Shown one piece after another: positions 1 to 11,301 of a stretch of 64,000 nt of DNA. The notes under the pieces were generated by a model that saw only the letters and a program-made list of their open reading frames with translations, had not been told where the DNA came from and did not search any database. This stretch comes from Prostheceraeus crozeri (lineage: Eukaryota; Platyhelminthes; Polycladida; Euryleptidae). The position numbers were made by a program, and so were the translations under genes. Positions within the stretch are counted from its first letter, which is position 1. Each line of letters begins with the position of its first letter. The stretch lies in NCBI GenBank assembly GCA_907163375.1, contig CAJQUW010008745.1, positions 248,001 through 312,000 of the forward strand. The letters are read 5' to 3'.

Positions 1-3000
1 TAGCAAGACAAAAAAGTAAAATTCCAACAGATTTTTCTTTCAGTGGTTGTGATTTGTTTACATTTGTTGTTCTTTAATCTTTCTTGCTTTTGAAGAGAAT
101 ATTATCATCATGCATGTAGGTGGACATAACATACTGTTGAGTTTTGTTTTATTTGTTTTTGTACTGAGTACATGTATTTTCAGAGTCTCCTATTACAGGC
201 CCTTGTTTGCAATTAATAGTCATAATTATCATAAAGTCAATCACAACCAACATTTCATAAAGACGAATAAATATCTAACTCAAGAGCTGATAAAGTTCGA
301 CAACCGTGAGTTATGTTTTTATATTGTCCACGTGATGCATGGCTTATGTTAGACAACCTCCTAGCTTTGCACCAGGTAATTCGCTTTCTGTCGGCAGCAG
401 AACAAAGCAGAATCTTGATTCTTTTGTAGAATAGCGGAATTCGGCCGAATTTATCAATTTTAGATGTCACCTGTGTAATTAAGTCAGAAACTGAAGTGAA
501 CGATCCGAATTGACTCTCATAGACGAGATCTTTGCAACAGAAGTTTTAGTAATACGTAGTGCAATAGAAACATAGCTGGAGCGTTCACTCTCCCAATGCA
601 AGAACATTTCATCAAACAGAAGAGAATCTTTGAAGGAAAACTCCCTTTTCATACATCTCTTTGTTCTCTGGAATAGTTTTGCGCCCCGAATTCTTGATTT
701 TCATATGCTCTTTAGCTTTGGCTTGTTTCACTGTTATCAACAAAGTTATGCATCAAGAAATAGCAAAAATTGACATTCTCTCATATTCATGAATCGTACA
801 TGTACAGTAGACCTCCACTTGTAGATCACTTGTTCAAAATTAGATGTTCAAAGGCTATGGATATGCCTGTTTTAAAAAAGATTTTATAGAAAGTGATGAT
901 TATTGCGAAGTCTACATCAATTTTAGCATGTTTTGCTCTTCGCTTCGTCGGATAATGTTTTCAACATCTGAGTAATAGAGGATATTGCAGAAACCAAATC
1001 GATTACCAGAAAATCAAATGAAGAACTGCGAGATGTTATATGCAATGTACACGTCACAGGGTTGCCCTTTTGAGCGGGATTTTCCCATTCGATGGGAATA
1101 ATAATTTCAGTCATGGGAATTCCCATAAAAATATGAGAAGTTCCAGAATAACTGAACAACATTTCGGAGCTCTGTTGCACGCCCTCATAGAAAATACATC
1201 AAAACGATGTGACTTTTCATTACTATAGAAAATTAAGGCATGAAATGATTGCAAAGTGGGCGTGGAATTCTTCTTATCTTTACTGACGCTTTGCTACAAC
1301 AGACACATTATTTTTAAAATAAAATTGAGCAATGTAAAATAACAAAATATGCTTGACGCTTACACATGCATGCTAAAGAAGCGATAGTAAACTTCTCATT
1401 TTGATTCAGAGTCAGACTACGCGATTCAATGCACTTGTCAGATGAAATGAAAATAGCCAGGTTGAAATTTCCGTATTTGATCTTCACAGGGACATGTGGG
1501 ACATGTGGTTTACTTTCAAACTTAGGCACTATATACAGAATTGCTATAAAAGTTTTATTTTCCTCTATTGTAAACTTTAAATCGGCATGCAAAAAGAATT
1601 CAAAAAGAATTGAATTTCTTAATATTGTCAATATTATCAATTATCAAAGACAACTAAAATGTCATCGACATACCTTCCATAAAATCTAGGTGAAAATGCT
1701 TTACTCATCTAACTCTACTATACGTTATACACAAATATATTCGCTAACGTAGGACTCAACGATTGGCCAACGCCATCGATTTGGACGTACTTGTTTTGGT
1801 ATACATTGCTATAAAAAGACAGGCACTCATTGACCGCAAAACCTAATCACTTTTTGAAAATGGTTAATGGAAAATCTCTTTTCTCAAAAGTCGAATACTT
1901 AGTTGTTTTTTATCATTGTTGTTTTCCTGGTATTGCTAATTGCAATTGTCATTGTCAGCTTATGAACTTACTATGTTTGTTCATACTGTTGCATCATTGC
2001 AAACACATTTCAAATTACGTTGATAAACAGAGATAGCGCTACTATTTGCTACTTTATGATTTGCACTTACAATAGATTCCGCTTATTGCAATCACAGTTA
2101 ATAGAATCAGTCGTGTATTACAATCATCTCTATTTAATTGTAGCAAATTCGTTTAATCACTCTAATAGTTCACTTTGGCCCGAGGTGATTTTAGCGAGCA
2201 CAGTAAGTTGCATGATCATACCGAGTTTATGAGATGACGGCCTTTTATGCCAATAGTCTACATAAAGCGTGTATATGGTGATTGTCATGCAAATGTTTTG
2301 TAGCTTTCAACATGCAAGAATGATGACATTTCGGCAAGCATTTCCACATTGTCTGAAATTTCAGATATTTCCCGGGATCCCGAGAGGTGAGAATACGACT
2401 CCCCACTATGCGAATATTTATGAAAGTTAGTGATAGATTATCGAAGCCAAAATTCATGAGCTTGCATAAGCAAACCTGACATCGCACATCAGCAGTTAAA
2501 ATGTCTAAAAATAAAACAGCTAAGTATATTGACCTACAAAACATTTTGAATACAGGCCATCTCTTTTATGCACCGATTGTGAAGATTGACTTGTTAATGA
2601 ATTCCAAGTTTCGGTAGTGAGTGGAATAAGCTTCATCAGCGATATGGACATTAATTTGCAGGAAATAATGAAACTGTCAATCACAATATGTATTTTTCAA
2701 TGAGTAGGAGATAAAATCGGTGAGTCAGAGTAAAACATAGTATCTGACATTGCCCGAAATCGGAGACAATTGACTATTGAGCAATGACCTTTATAATTCC
2801 ATGATAAAGTAGATTTGGCTGGTTCGTGTTGGTAATGATGAAATGGCTGCACTCGTATTCGAGGAAATATCTTATTCCCTTGAATTCCCTTGAATTAAGC
2901 AAGTCTTCGCTTCATTTGACAAAAAGAGTTTTACTCGACGTTTCGGGTCCAGACACTTCTTCACTGAGTTAAAGCTGAGTATTTTACTGAGTTTTAGTGA

Positions 3001-3598
3001 CTGAAAAAATAATGAATGGTCTGTCGCTTTCCTCGTCGTTTGGGTAAAATGAATCTTCCAGTTTCTAAGCAAGATGTGCGTCAGAGACATTATGCATATT
3101 GAGAAACAGAGTGATAAAAATTCTGGGCGTTCTCCAAGAAGTGTTCAGCAATTCATGTCACACTTTTTACAACTACACATAAGATTATGAAGCGTTTTCT
3201 GTAGACGATTCAAACGATTACAATCTTTTGCAATCATCATAATTAATGGACCACAATATTCAATGAAAGATCGGGCTGCTGAATAGCACGTATTCAAATC
3301 CTTCTTGGTAGCAATTGGCCTTCATGTTCCAAGTACATAAAACCGTTGAGACACAGCTTTCATGATCATACAACTTCCAAGATCCTATTAGCATCACTGA
3401 AAATCTTGCACGAAGGAATTTTTGTGCACCAAAAACACACACAGCAAGTAGGTATATTTCAATAGTCAGAAATTTGCACTTATCCTGATGAACAGATAGG
3501 TTCATATCAAAATGCAATTTCAGATATACGTGTACAGTGACATAGCATTCTGATTTTCATGAAATGTATGTGGAATATGGTGGAATTGATGAATCACT
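1..3598. other. Non-coding AT-rich DNA, no gene recognised
   Basis: Both strands were read. Open frames here are short, lack recognisable motifs and look like chance. The only structure noted is a PLE-type terminal motif near 2.93 kb, listed separately. Confidence 0.6.
2925..2990 (-). repeat. Possible PLE terminal-repeat fragment
   Basis: Read on the minus strand, this stretch has AGTGAAGAAGTG followed after a short spacer by CCCGAAACGTCGAG. This GAAG...CGAAACGTCG layout is common in the terminal repeats of Penelope-like elements, where it belongs to a hammerhead-like fold. No reverse transcriptase or GIY-YIG frame was found beside it, so it would be an isolated terminal fragment. The call rests on one motif and is tentative. 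Confidence 0.35.
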
Positions 3599-3841
3599 AT
3601 TTGGACGGGAGCTACTGCCACTTTATTCCTAAATTCGCGCACAAAGGGCTTAATAGCATGGATTTGTAGATCTTGAACCGCTGAATACAAAAAATCAAAT
3701 TCTTGAGTGTCACAGCCAGTCGCTTTCGGTTATAGGCAGGGCTAAAGGATTCTCATTGGAATCCAATGGTAAAATTCAAGAAATATCTATGGACTTTGTG
3801 CGCGAATATAGGAAGAAAGTGTCAGTAGCTCCCGGACTAAT
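3599..3841. mobile_element. MITE-like short inverted-repeat element
   Basis: The two ends are imperfect inverted repeats of about 43 bp: the left begins near 3603 with GGACGGGAGCTACTGCCACT and the right, read in reverse complement from 3837, begins GTCCGGGAGCTACTGACACT. Both continue through a shared ATTCGCGCACAAAG. The interior of about 140 bp has no ORF. Size and structure fit a non-autonomous DNA transposon (MITE). The superfamily is unknown, and no clear target duplication was seen. Confidence 0.7.
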
Positions 3842-5399
3842 TATTGCTACATTCTATCATTACAGCTAGACATCAAAATATATAAATCGTCAGTCTAGAA
3901 ATAGAAATTTTTCAATTAGAAAACATTAAATATAATAATGAATCATATATAATTAAGTGAAACATTTCCTAGGCATTCTTTCTATGCAGTGAATACGTAA
4001 CTGGAAAAGGAGAGAAACTGTGATCGATAAATTGTCACAAGACAAGTGACCCTTAAGCTTGCTCGCTAAAAATTTGATGCAGCTTTTACTAAGGATGGTA
4101 GCGTTCGATTCTTGTCAGAATCCTTGTAATGCGTGGAACAAGAATATGCAACTTGTATTTGAATCAGATCAGTAGTTGGCTACTTTTTTGAAGAAATAAT
4201 TAATGTGATAACTTTCAATAAAACAAATGCATTGATGAGATGAAAGTTAAATTAAAAACATGATATAAAAGATAATCAGAGACGTAAATAATATTGACGT
4301 GCCTAAAGTAAGCTATCTAGTATGCTTTCTCTCAGAATTTGTTTTCAATCTTTACTTGATTTTTTTAAAGGAATATGCTTTTTAGACCAAAAGCTATCAA
4401 CAGTTCTCCTAATGGATTGATGAAGTTCAAAATTGAAGCTAATGAAGTCAAATTGATGAAAGTGCTTGGAGTGAAATTGAAAGAAATAGTGAGTCATTTG
4501 TAGTTGTTAATTAGCTACAGTTCGTGAGTTAACGTAGGTCGCATCGTAATAAGAGTTCTTGTTACACAAAGCATCCGATAATTAGGCTAAAATCTTAACT
4601 AATAGAGCGTGCTGAGTCGAAGTGGCGGTTGATACTTCAACACACAACATGCCTTATCAGCTACATATGAGGACCATATAAAAATACTGTTTGTCAGATG
4701 TACGCTAGACTGAAGCTTCAAGCTAACGATATTCCTGCTTATGTCGGATGCTAAAATGTCTATAGATGGCTCTCTAGCCGGTCTATAGATGGCTACTTCG
4801 AGAACATCTATACACCGGTATCTAAATTAATTTGTCTACCTACCGTAAACCTAACTGTCTCCCGCAATTTCTTGTCGGTGCACTGCAAACCGTGCACAGT
4901 AAAAAACATCTTACAAAATTATCAGCAAAAATACAATTTTGGGGCATCAACTGCTTTTCACAGTCTTAACAGAAAATATCCGGAAATTTATTCACCTTTT
5001 TCTATTTTTAGCTGATTGTAATTGTGACATCATCAATCAATATATTGTGACCAAAGATGGACAATCTGTATCCGCATCCGCGCGATCCCAGATGAGGATA
5101 CGGAAATTTGTTATCTTGCGGATGCTGATTGAAGATTTTAAATGCTGCGGATGGAAGATTCAATCAACAAATTGAAAGATCCACATTCCGCTTTCTGAGC
5201 AAAATAAAATAACATGTACAAGCACAAACAAGTCCTGCAAATTTATTGACGCTGTACATAGACTCGAGGCTGAGTTTCAAGCAATAACCACATCAGCACA
5301 GTACCTGTAGTACACAGGACCTATGTAGATTACATGCATAGGTGCATAGGCTGTACTGTTGCACGAAAGACTTTGAAGTTTTTATCATAGAGCAAGTAT
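3842..5399. other. Non-coding DNA, nothing recognised
   Basis: AT-rich sequence without a credible ORF. The frame at 4939-5175 has no recognisable motif and biased, non-coding-like composition. A few short local repeats such as TCTATAGATGGCT near 4.76-4.80 kb are present but form no larger structure. Confidence 0.5.
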
Positions 5400-6195
5400 A
5401 TTAGTTGGAGTGATAACTCCTCATTTATTAAATCCACAATGTGTATACACTTTCGATTTTATTAAATGAACTCGAGGTGAATACAGATGGCTATTGCTAC
5501 CAAATGTGAGATATTCAAATTTTTGCAATTTTGAAGAAATTACCATGGAATTGACTGATCATGATACTAACACAAAAGGAATGATTGTGTTCTACAGATC
5601 CTGCGTGTCATGGCGGCCTTGGAGAGGCAATGTTTCTTACATTAGCAATGCGATGGGTTGCTACTTTAATGCTCATCCTCGAGAGTGCATTTTCTTAAGC
5701 GTGATCATATCACAAGGAACCTGCCACTGGTAGAGCAAATTAACTTAATAAAAGACAATGATTTCAATTAAATTTAAAGATGTAACATGGGTCCACATCA
5801 CTATTCAGATTCAAGAAATAAAACATTAATTTAGTGAATCATAAAATCATGCCGATGAAAATTGAATTAAAAACTTAAAAATTTTAGCCAAGAAGTCACG
5901 AATAAGATCGCGATTTTTTCGTGAAGACTTCCATTATAATGCGGTTCATTAGATTTCCTTGATCATCAGCATAATTTCCGCTTAGTTACGATGCTTGTTA
6001 CCAAATATTCATTCCTTTTGATATCCAACTTGTTTCATACTACTTATAAAAGGGCGTCATGTCGGTCGTATATAAATTGGCAAAAATTTAGCTTTTTCAT
6101 AACCGCTCAAATAATTTTTAATTTTTTGGACCGCAGGACCGTAATCTCGTCAAAAAACTTTATCTTTTGTTACAAACATTTTCACTATATACAGA
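5400..6195 (+). repeat. Dispersed repeat family R, copy 1
   Basis: This stretch is related to 14190-15345 (same strand) and to 45370-45905 (opposite strand). Shared landmarks are a TTTTATTAAATGAACTCGAG block, a CAAGGAACCTGCCACTGG block, and a block around 5990-6045 containing TTTTGATATCCAACTTGTTT. The frames at 5494-5733 and 5991-6293 fall inside the repeat and are not conserved between copies. The copy stops at a short TA run where PLE terminal sequence begins, which suggests that a PLE inserted into it. The family is unidentified. Confidence 0.65.
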
Positions 6196-6410
6196 TATAT
6201 ATATATCCAAAAATGATCCCCAAAGAAAACACAGTATCAAATAAAATCCCCGATCGGTTTCACTTCATTCTCAGCAGCTTGTCAAGGGAATGATTTATTA
6301 ATTAAATCTATGCATATACATGTACATGTACATAAAATTCAAACTGAAATAGCATTCAGCACAGGTTTCAGCAACTCAATGATACGTCGTTCCATAGCTT
6401 CCCTATCAAC
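6196..6410 (-). repeat. PLE1 3' end and tail, inverted match to 9130-9340
   Basis: The reverse complement of this stretch matches 9130-9340 nearly base for base. It encodes the last residues of the GIY-YIG protein and its stop codon, followed by the tail that contains TGACAAGCTGCTGAGAATGA and ends at a TA run. It is separated from the rest of PLE1 by the element at 6411-7461. Confidence 0.8.
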
Positions 6411-7461
6411 ATAGAAGTAGATAATAATACACTAGAATGGAAGTTTGATATCTTGCTTATGTGCAGCGGTGGCACATGGAAAAATCTATGGTTTGTAGAT
6501 CATATTCGATCTAAAACATCACATGTATATCATAGTCATACTAATCGCCAATTAGGTTGTGGAGGTTGTTGACAGAAAATTGCAGGATTTCATGAAGAGA
6601 ATTGTAAGTGAGATGGTGGCATTGTTTCATGTGAAATAGCCTACTATTCAATGGATTAATATAGTGTGTCTATTTATAGCAGTCATTGACAACTATTTTC
6701 CAATTTTTCTATACTGAAATGCGAATTAAAAATTGGTTCACAGAGTCATAATTGAAAGTGGTCAGTGTGCTGTTTTGTAAGAACATCTGAAGAATTCACA
6801 GAAAGAAAGTCTAATTATTGGATAATTTCTCCTTCAAGCGGTTAAGAAACCTGGCACTTTTCTGGAATAAAGATATTGAAAGCTTCTTTACCGACAATCA
6901 TTTCTCAAATAAATGAAATGTTGCAGGAACTTTTCAATTAATCAGTGAATGACACATGTGATGTAGTGTGATGATATTTTGGAAGCTGATATTCGAATGC
7001 ATGCCGAGATTTTGAAAATTGTTCAAATATAGTGAACAGGGGAACCCTTCAACGTAAAATGAATACTCTAAGATTTCTTGGCCTCTGATTTCAAGCTGGA
7101 GTAATGCATGTTCTGTAAATCGACATTACAAGTTGCATATGTTTCTGATTATGCTCTTGACAGATTATAGGAGCGATATTTCTAAATGATTAACGTACAG
7201 AACGTTTTAGAGGATTTCCTTCTTTGTCATCCTGTCGATGCAGTATTTTGTAGATTCATTATTGCTTTTGTGCACATGATCTTTGGACAAGGGGCAACAA
7301 TCCAGATCACAAATTGGCTTGATAAATATAAATGCCAATCAGAAAACATGGATGCCAGCTCGCACAATTTGCATTCTGCCCCAACTAATTTCCCCCTGAG
7401 TGTGCCATAATTTTCATGCAATTTCCATTCTAGGACTTTCTATGGTATTGTTAATTTCTAT
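6411..7461. mobile_element. 1.05-kb inverted-end insertion inside PLE1
   Basis: The copy at 8988-9340 shows what PLE1 looks like without this insert: the coding end is continuous there but split here. The insert's ends are imperfect inverted repeats. The left (6411-6443) runs ATAGAAGTAGATAATAATAC then CTAGAATGGAAG. The right, read inward on the minus strand from 7461, runs ATAGAAATTAACAATACCAT and also reaches CTAGAATGGAA. No transposase is encoded; the frames at 7186-7421 are unremarkable. About 14 bp present in the intact copy are missing at the junction, and no clean target duplication was seen. Likely a non-autonomous DNA transposon. Confidence 0.6.
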
Positions 7462-8280
7462 GGTGCCATCTGATAGAGAGGAGCAGCCTCAAATTTCTTT
7501 GATAATGAACTCCCACAAGAAGCTATGTGCTTGCTCATGCCTAAGATCCTATACTCTGGACGAAACATTTGCTGCCTATGTACTGTGAGCCTGTTCCTGA
7601 AAATATCTCCGGTCTGACCTATATAGAATTCTTGGCAACCTAGGCACCTAATAAAATATATAACATTCTTCGAAGTACAACTGAGATTACGCTTTACCTC
7701 AAAGTTTCTTTCGCAATTACCAACCTTAAATTGGATGGTTTTTCCCGTTACTAAGATATCACAGCAACCGCGCCTAGGTTCTTCACACTTAGTAATCCCA
7801 GTTATAGTCCTTCTATTGTTATTACTCAAGATATTCAGGAGGGACCTAGGTTGCCTGAAAGATCGACCCATTCTAGTCTGCTGAAAGGGTTCCATTAATC
7901 TAAGACTGTTATAGGCTGGAGCGACCACCTTCGAATATAGATTTGGATTGTTCTTATTAAAGGTGCATACAAAAGGAATAACGTCATCATTGATAGCAGA
8001 CGTGTTTCTGTCACTAGGTCTGGCATCAAGTACGTTTTTGGCACGTTCAACTTGGCCATCGATTAGTGATTCCGGATAATTTAATCTCATGAGAGCATGC
8101 TTCAATTCGCAAAGTTGTTTCTTTTGATGACGTTCATCAGAGACGATCCTATAAATGCGCGTAGCTAAAGTAAAAGGTATATTTACCAAAACATGTTTAG
8201 GATGACCTGAGTTAAAAGGAACATATGTACGACTGTCAGTTACTTTACGATGAATATCAGTTTCTAACTTTTTACGGTAT
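7458..8280 (-). pseudogene. PLE1 C-terminal region with GIY-YIG endonuclease
   Basis: This frame is the downstream half of a Penelope-like polyprotein. The N-terminal part is the RT thumb and linker region (TLATRIYRIVS). The C-terminal part is a GIY-YIG nuclease: the VIYFIRC strand, then FYIGQTGD with the family's Gly and the first Arg of RNRLTVHR downstream. In active PLEs this nuclease nicks the target for reverse transcription. The upstream RT lies in another frame (8264-8985), so a frameshift separates them near 8.27 kb. The frame ends in a TAG at 7458-7460 supplied by the inserted element at 6411-7461; the original end lies at 6196-6410. Non-functional. Confidence 0.88.
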
Positions 8281-8985
8281 TAGATTTATATAAGTGGACA
8301 TCTAAGAAATTTATGCAATCAGTTTTACATTCAAGGGTAAATTTTGTATTATTGTTCAATCTATTTAAAATGCTATTGAATTCTGTTATACTGCCATATT
8401 TGTTGTTCCATAAAATAAAGCAATCATCTATATAGCGAATCCAATTATTCCTTACAAAAGTTGCACTCTCATGATCATAAACATCCTCAACGATTACGTA
8501 CATTCTTTGTTCAAGGTATGCCATTACAAGTATTGCATATGTAGGGGCCATTTTTGTGCCCATGGCAGTACCCGCTATCTGTAGATACGTCTTATCCTCA
8601 AACGTGAAGTAGTTGTTTTCTAATATATTTTTAATTGCACCTATTAAGAAATCCTTTGAGAACCTTGAAGGAATAACTGTTTGTCCAATGTCTGATCTCA
8701 GCCAAAAGTCAATAGATTCTAAACCCAGCGAATTCGGAATGCTTGTGTATAAAGATACTACTTCAAACGAGACAAAAAGTATATCATCTGTATTATCAAA
8801 ATTAGAGTTAGAAATTTTATCAATGAAATGGTAGGTATCTCTACAATAACTTGGTATATGTGGAAGAAAAGGTTTCATAACTTCATCTATGAAGCAACTC
8901 AAATGACTCGTGGGGGCGAAGGAGCTCGACACTATTGGTCCGAATTTTAATTCACATGGGACTTTCAATTTTGTATAAGGTTATA
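8264..8985 (-). pseudogene. PLE1 reverse transcriptase, 5' truncated
   Basis: About 235 codons of a Penelope-type RT. Visible in order are LKFGPIVSS (finger region), VSFEVVSLYT (motif A), AGTAMGTKMAPTYA (motif B), WIRYIDDCFILW (motif C with the catalytic YIDD pair) and CINFLDVHLY. Motif A has Glu where RTs carry the metal-binding Asp, which would be expected to impair catalysis. Upstream the frame meets a stop and then, at about 8988, an inverted copy of the element's own 3' end. The N-terminal third of the protein is therefore missing. The 5' truncation beside an inverted 3' segment fits a typical aberrant PLE insertion. Confidence 0.88.
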
Positions 8986-8987
8986 TA

Positions 8988-9340
8988 AAGTACATAGGCA
9001 GCAAATGTTTCGTCCAGAGTATAGGATCTTAGGCATGAGCAAGCACATAGCTTCTTGTGGGAGTTCATTATCAAAGAAATTTGAGGCTGCTCCTCTCTAT
9101 CAGATGTCACCGTCGAAAACAAAGGTTAATAGGGAAGCTATGGAACGACGTATCATTGAGTTGCTGAAACCTGTGCTGAATGCTATTTCAGTTTGAATTT
9201 TATGTACATGTACATGTATATGCATAGATTTAATTAATAAATCATTCCCTTGACAAGCTGCTGAGAATGAAGTGAAACAGATCGGGGATTTTATTTGATA
9301 CTGTGTTTTCTTTGGGGATCATTTTTGGATATAATTCAAG
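8988..9340 (+). repeat. Inverted copy of the PLE1 3' end, uninterrupted
   Basis: Plus-strand copy of the last part of the PLE1 gene and its tail. 8988-9110 is the reverse complement of 7461-7586, and 9130-9340 of 6196-6410. It holds an open frame to 9196 encoding the C-terminal tail of the GIY-YIG protein (MERRIIELLKPVLNAISV), then the tail. It shows the original continuity across the site where the 1.05-kb insert lies. Confidence 0.82.
9243..9290 (+). ncRNA. Hammerhead-like terminal motif of PLE1 family
   Basis: The tail has TGACAAG, CTGAGAATGAAG and GTGAAAC followed by a GTC/ATC and GGGG. The same block recurs at 6250-6295 (minus) and 12555-12600 (plus). PLE terminal repeats are known to carry minimal hammerhead ribozymes, whose core reads CTGANGA...GAAA with cleavage after a UH dinucleotide. 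Here the first core box reads CTGAGAA, which deviates, so the fold may be inactive. The PLE2 repeats have a related GGTGAAACCGGTTGGG. Confidence 0.35.
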
Positions 9341-9359
9341 TTTTTTGATTTGTCTTATT

Positions 9360-9364
<5 letters not shown>

Positions 9365-9391
<27 letters not shown>
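9365..9391. repeat. (TA)n run at PLE1/PLE2 junction
   Basis: An uninterrupted TA dinucleotide run separates the PLE1 tail from the inverted PLE2 terminal repeat. A matching run lies at about 12525-12546 on the far side of PLE2. PLEs often insert at or beside such runs. Confidence 0.9.
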
Positions 9392-9392
9392 G

Positions 9393-9590
9393 TTCAATAA
9401 ATTCACTTAGAAGTGTAAACGAAAAGCACAACTCAAGCCCAACCGGTTTCACCTTTATCCAAGGCTTGTCACGGGCAAGTGAAATATATTTCATAAAATT
9501 CAAAAGCTTGTAAGCTATCAAAGAAATAGAGAGGCAAAATACATTGGATGACTGTTGTCATAGATCAATACATGTAGACGTATAGACATG
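9393..9590 (-). repeat. PLE2 terminal repeat, inverted match to 12280-12495
   Basis: The reverse complement of this stretch matches 12280-12495 closely, including TTTCACTTGCCCGTGACAAG and AAGGTGAAACCGGTTGGG. PLE2 is therefore bracketed by inverted terminal repeats of about 200 bp. The block contains the hammerhead-like motif described separately. Confidence 0.82.
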
Positions 9591-9974
9591 TATTGGCAAC
9601 CAAGAGAAATGGGTAAGCTTCAAAGTAACACTAATGACTATCGGGTACGAAGGAATCAGCCTCGTAATTTTTATAGATCATACAATGATGCTAGATTTGT
9701 AAGGTCCAATAATTTTCAAAACAATAGAGCAATTCCTGACCCTGATAGAAGGAACAATTATCCCAATTTTGACAGGAGAAATTACAACAGTTACAACCGC
9801 ATTCCTAACAATGGAAGAGGTTTTTCAAATGGTAATCGATATAGAACCAATTTTAAAAGATATAATAATTTCAATTCAAATCGTAGCAATTTGCTGGAAG
9901 ATTATGAAATAGCAAATCTTAACACAGAGCATGTATCACATTTCAATAACGATAGTAATCATTTTTTATTCTAA
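9588..9974 (+). CDS. Basic Asn/Arg-rich leader ORF of PLE2
   Basis: A 128-residue frame starting at ATG 9588, very rich in Asn, Arg, Tyr and Phe with repeated RRNNYPN and NRYRTNF-like segments and almost no hydrophobic core. It sits just upstream of the PLE2 N-terminal region, same strand, ending 35 bp before that frame opens. The composition suggests a disordered nucleic-acid-binding leader, either a separate ORF or the start of the polyprotein before the stop at 9972-9974. No named domain was recognised. Confidence 0.5.
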   Translation: MYWQPREMGKLQSNTNDYRVRRNQPRNFYRSYNDARFVRSNNFQNNRAIPDPDRRNNYPNFDRRNYNSYNRIPNNGRGFSNGNRYRTNFKRYNNFNSNRSNLLEDYEIANLNTEHVSHFNNDSNHFLF

Positions 9975-10009
9975 ACGACCTAAAAACTCTAAATTTCTCA
10001 AGCTACAGC

Positions 10010-11300
10010 TTGACAGAGGTGGAGAGAAACCTTCTTTCAAAAGGATGCAAATTTACCCCTTTGCCTAGTACAAATTTGAGAGGCTTATTTGATGATACGG
10101 TGTATTTCTGTAGAAGACTACGTTTAATAGATTACTTTAAAGATGAAAATCAAATAGAAGAAAATGCCACATCAACTACAATGCAAATAAAAATGATACG
10201 AATTTTGAACCACCCAAAGGTTTGAACCCTGTTCTGGATAACAACATAGATGTTATGCTAAACGAAACTAAAAAATTAGAAAATGTACCGAAAAGGAAGA
10301 GTAATGTAAGCAGGGAGGAGAAAACTGCATTGAAAAACCTTCGTGATCTAGAGCATATAATATAACAAAAGCCGACAAAGGTGGATCGTTCGTGATAATG
10401 AACTATAATCGATTATAAGAATTGCATCTACGATGAGCATTTAAATGACACGAATACCTACAGACCCATTTTTAAATATGATGTTAATAGCACACTAAAT
10501 CCTATCAAAAGATACTGTAATGATTTCAGCCAGTGTTCAACGACTAAAGAGACTAAGTATCTTAGTAAGTTTAGTGCAGATATCCCTTTTATATACGGTC
10601 TGCCAAAAATACATAAAATTGCGAGCTTACATGTGAATTTAGAATCGATGGATAAATATGGCTACGCTGAAACCAACTTACCAGAAAATTTAAAATTACG
10701 CCCTATCATGTCAAGCGCTAAAGGGCCTACTAATCACCTGAGCTTCTTCTTAGATGAAATTTTGAAGCCTTTAACTTTGAAGCTTCCCAGCTTTTGTAGA
10801 GATAGCTCTCATTTCATCTCCAAGTTACCAACATTTGTGGAAAATTCGTCCTTTGTGTCTTTTGATGTAACGTCTCTATACACAAATATTGATAATGATT
10901 TAGGACTTACAGCAATTGAATTTTGGATAGAAAATTACAGAGATTTGATCGAAGAAAGATATACAACTAATTTCATATTGAAAGGAATCTCTATTGTCTT
11001 GAACAATAATTTCTTCAGTTTTGAGGACAGGTTTTCCTTCAAATTTCTGGTACCGCTATGGGCACAAGACTCGCCCCTACATACGCATCATTATCAGTTG
11101 GCTTCCTGGAAGAGAAAATGTACGCCCATATGAAAAATATTTTGCATGTAAATGATTTTGATTACTTTCACATGCAGTGGGTGAGGTACTTGGATGACTG
11201 TTTTGTGATTTGGAGGGACTCGTTTGGGGACATAGAAGAGTTTCATGAATTTTTGAATAATATGAATAGCATGATAAATTTTACAATGGAACAGAGATAA
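10010..11300 (+). pseudogene. PLE2 N-terminal region and reverse transcriptase, broken
   Basis: The first segment (10010-10225) has the conserved PLE start region (LLSKGCKF, then FCRRLRLIDYF). An interrupted part to about 10.63 kb encodes the RT finger region, including a LPKIHK-like stretch. 10633-11133 carries LRPIMSSAKGPTNHLS and motif A FDVTSLYTNI with its Asp intact. The frame then shifts, and 11058-11300 carries motif B (MGTRLAPTYASL) and motif C (VRYLDDCFVIW). At least three frame changes or stops occur, at about 10225, 10360-10400 and 11060-11130, and a stop at 11298-11300. Catalytic residues are kept, so decay is probably not ancient. Confidence 0.87.
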
Positions 11301-11301
11301 A

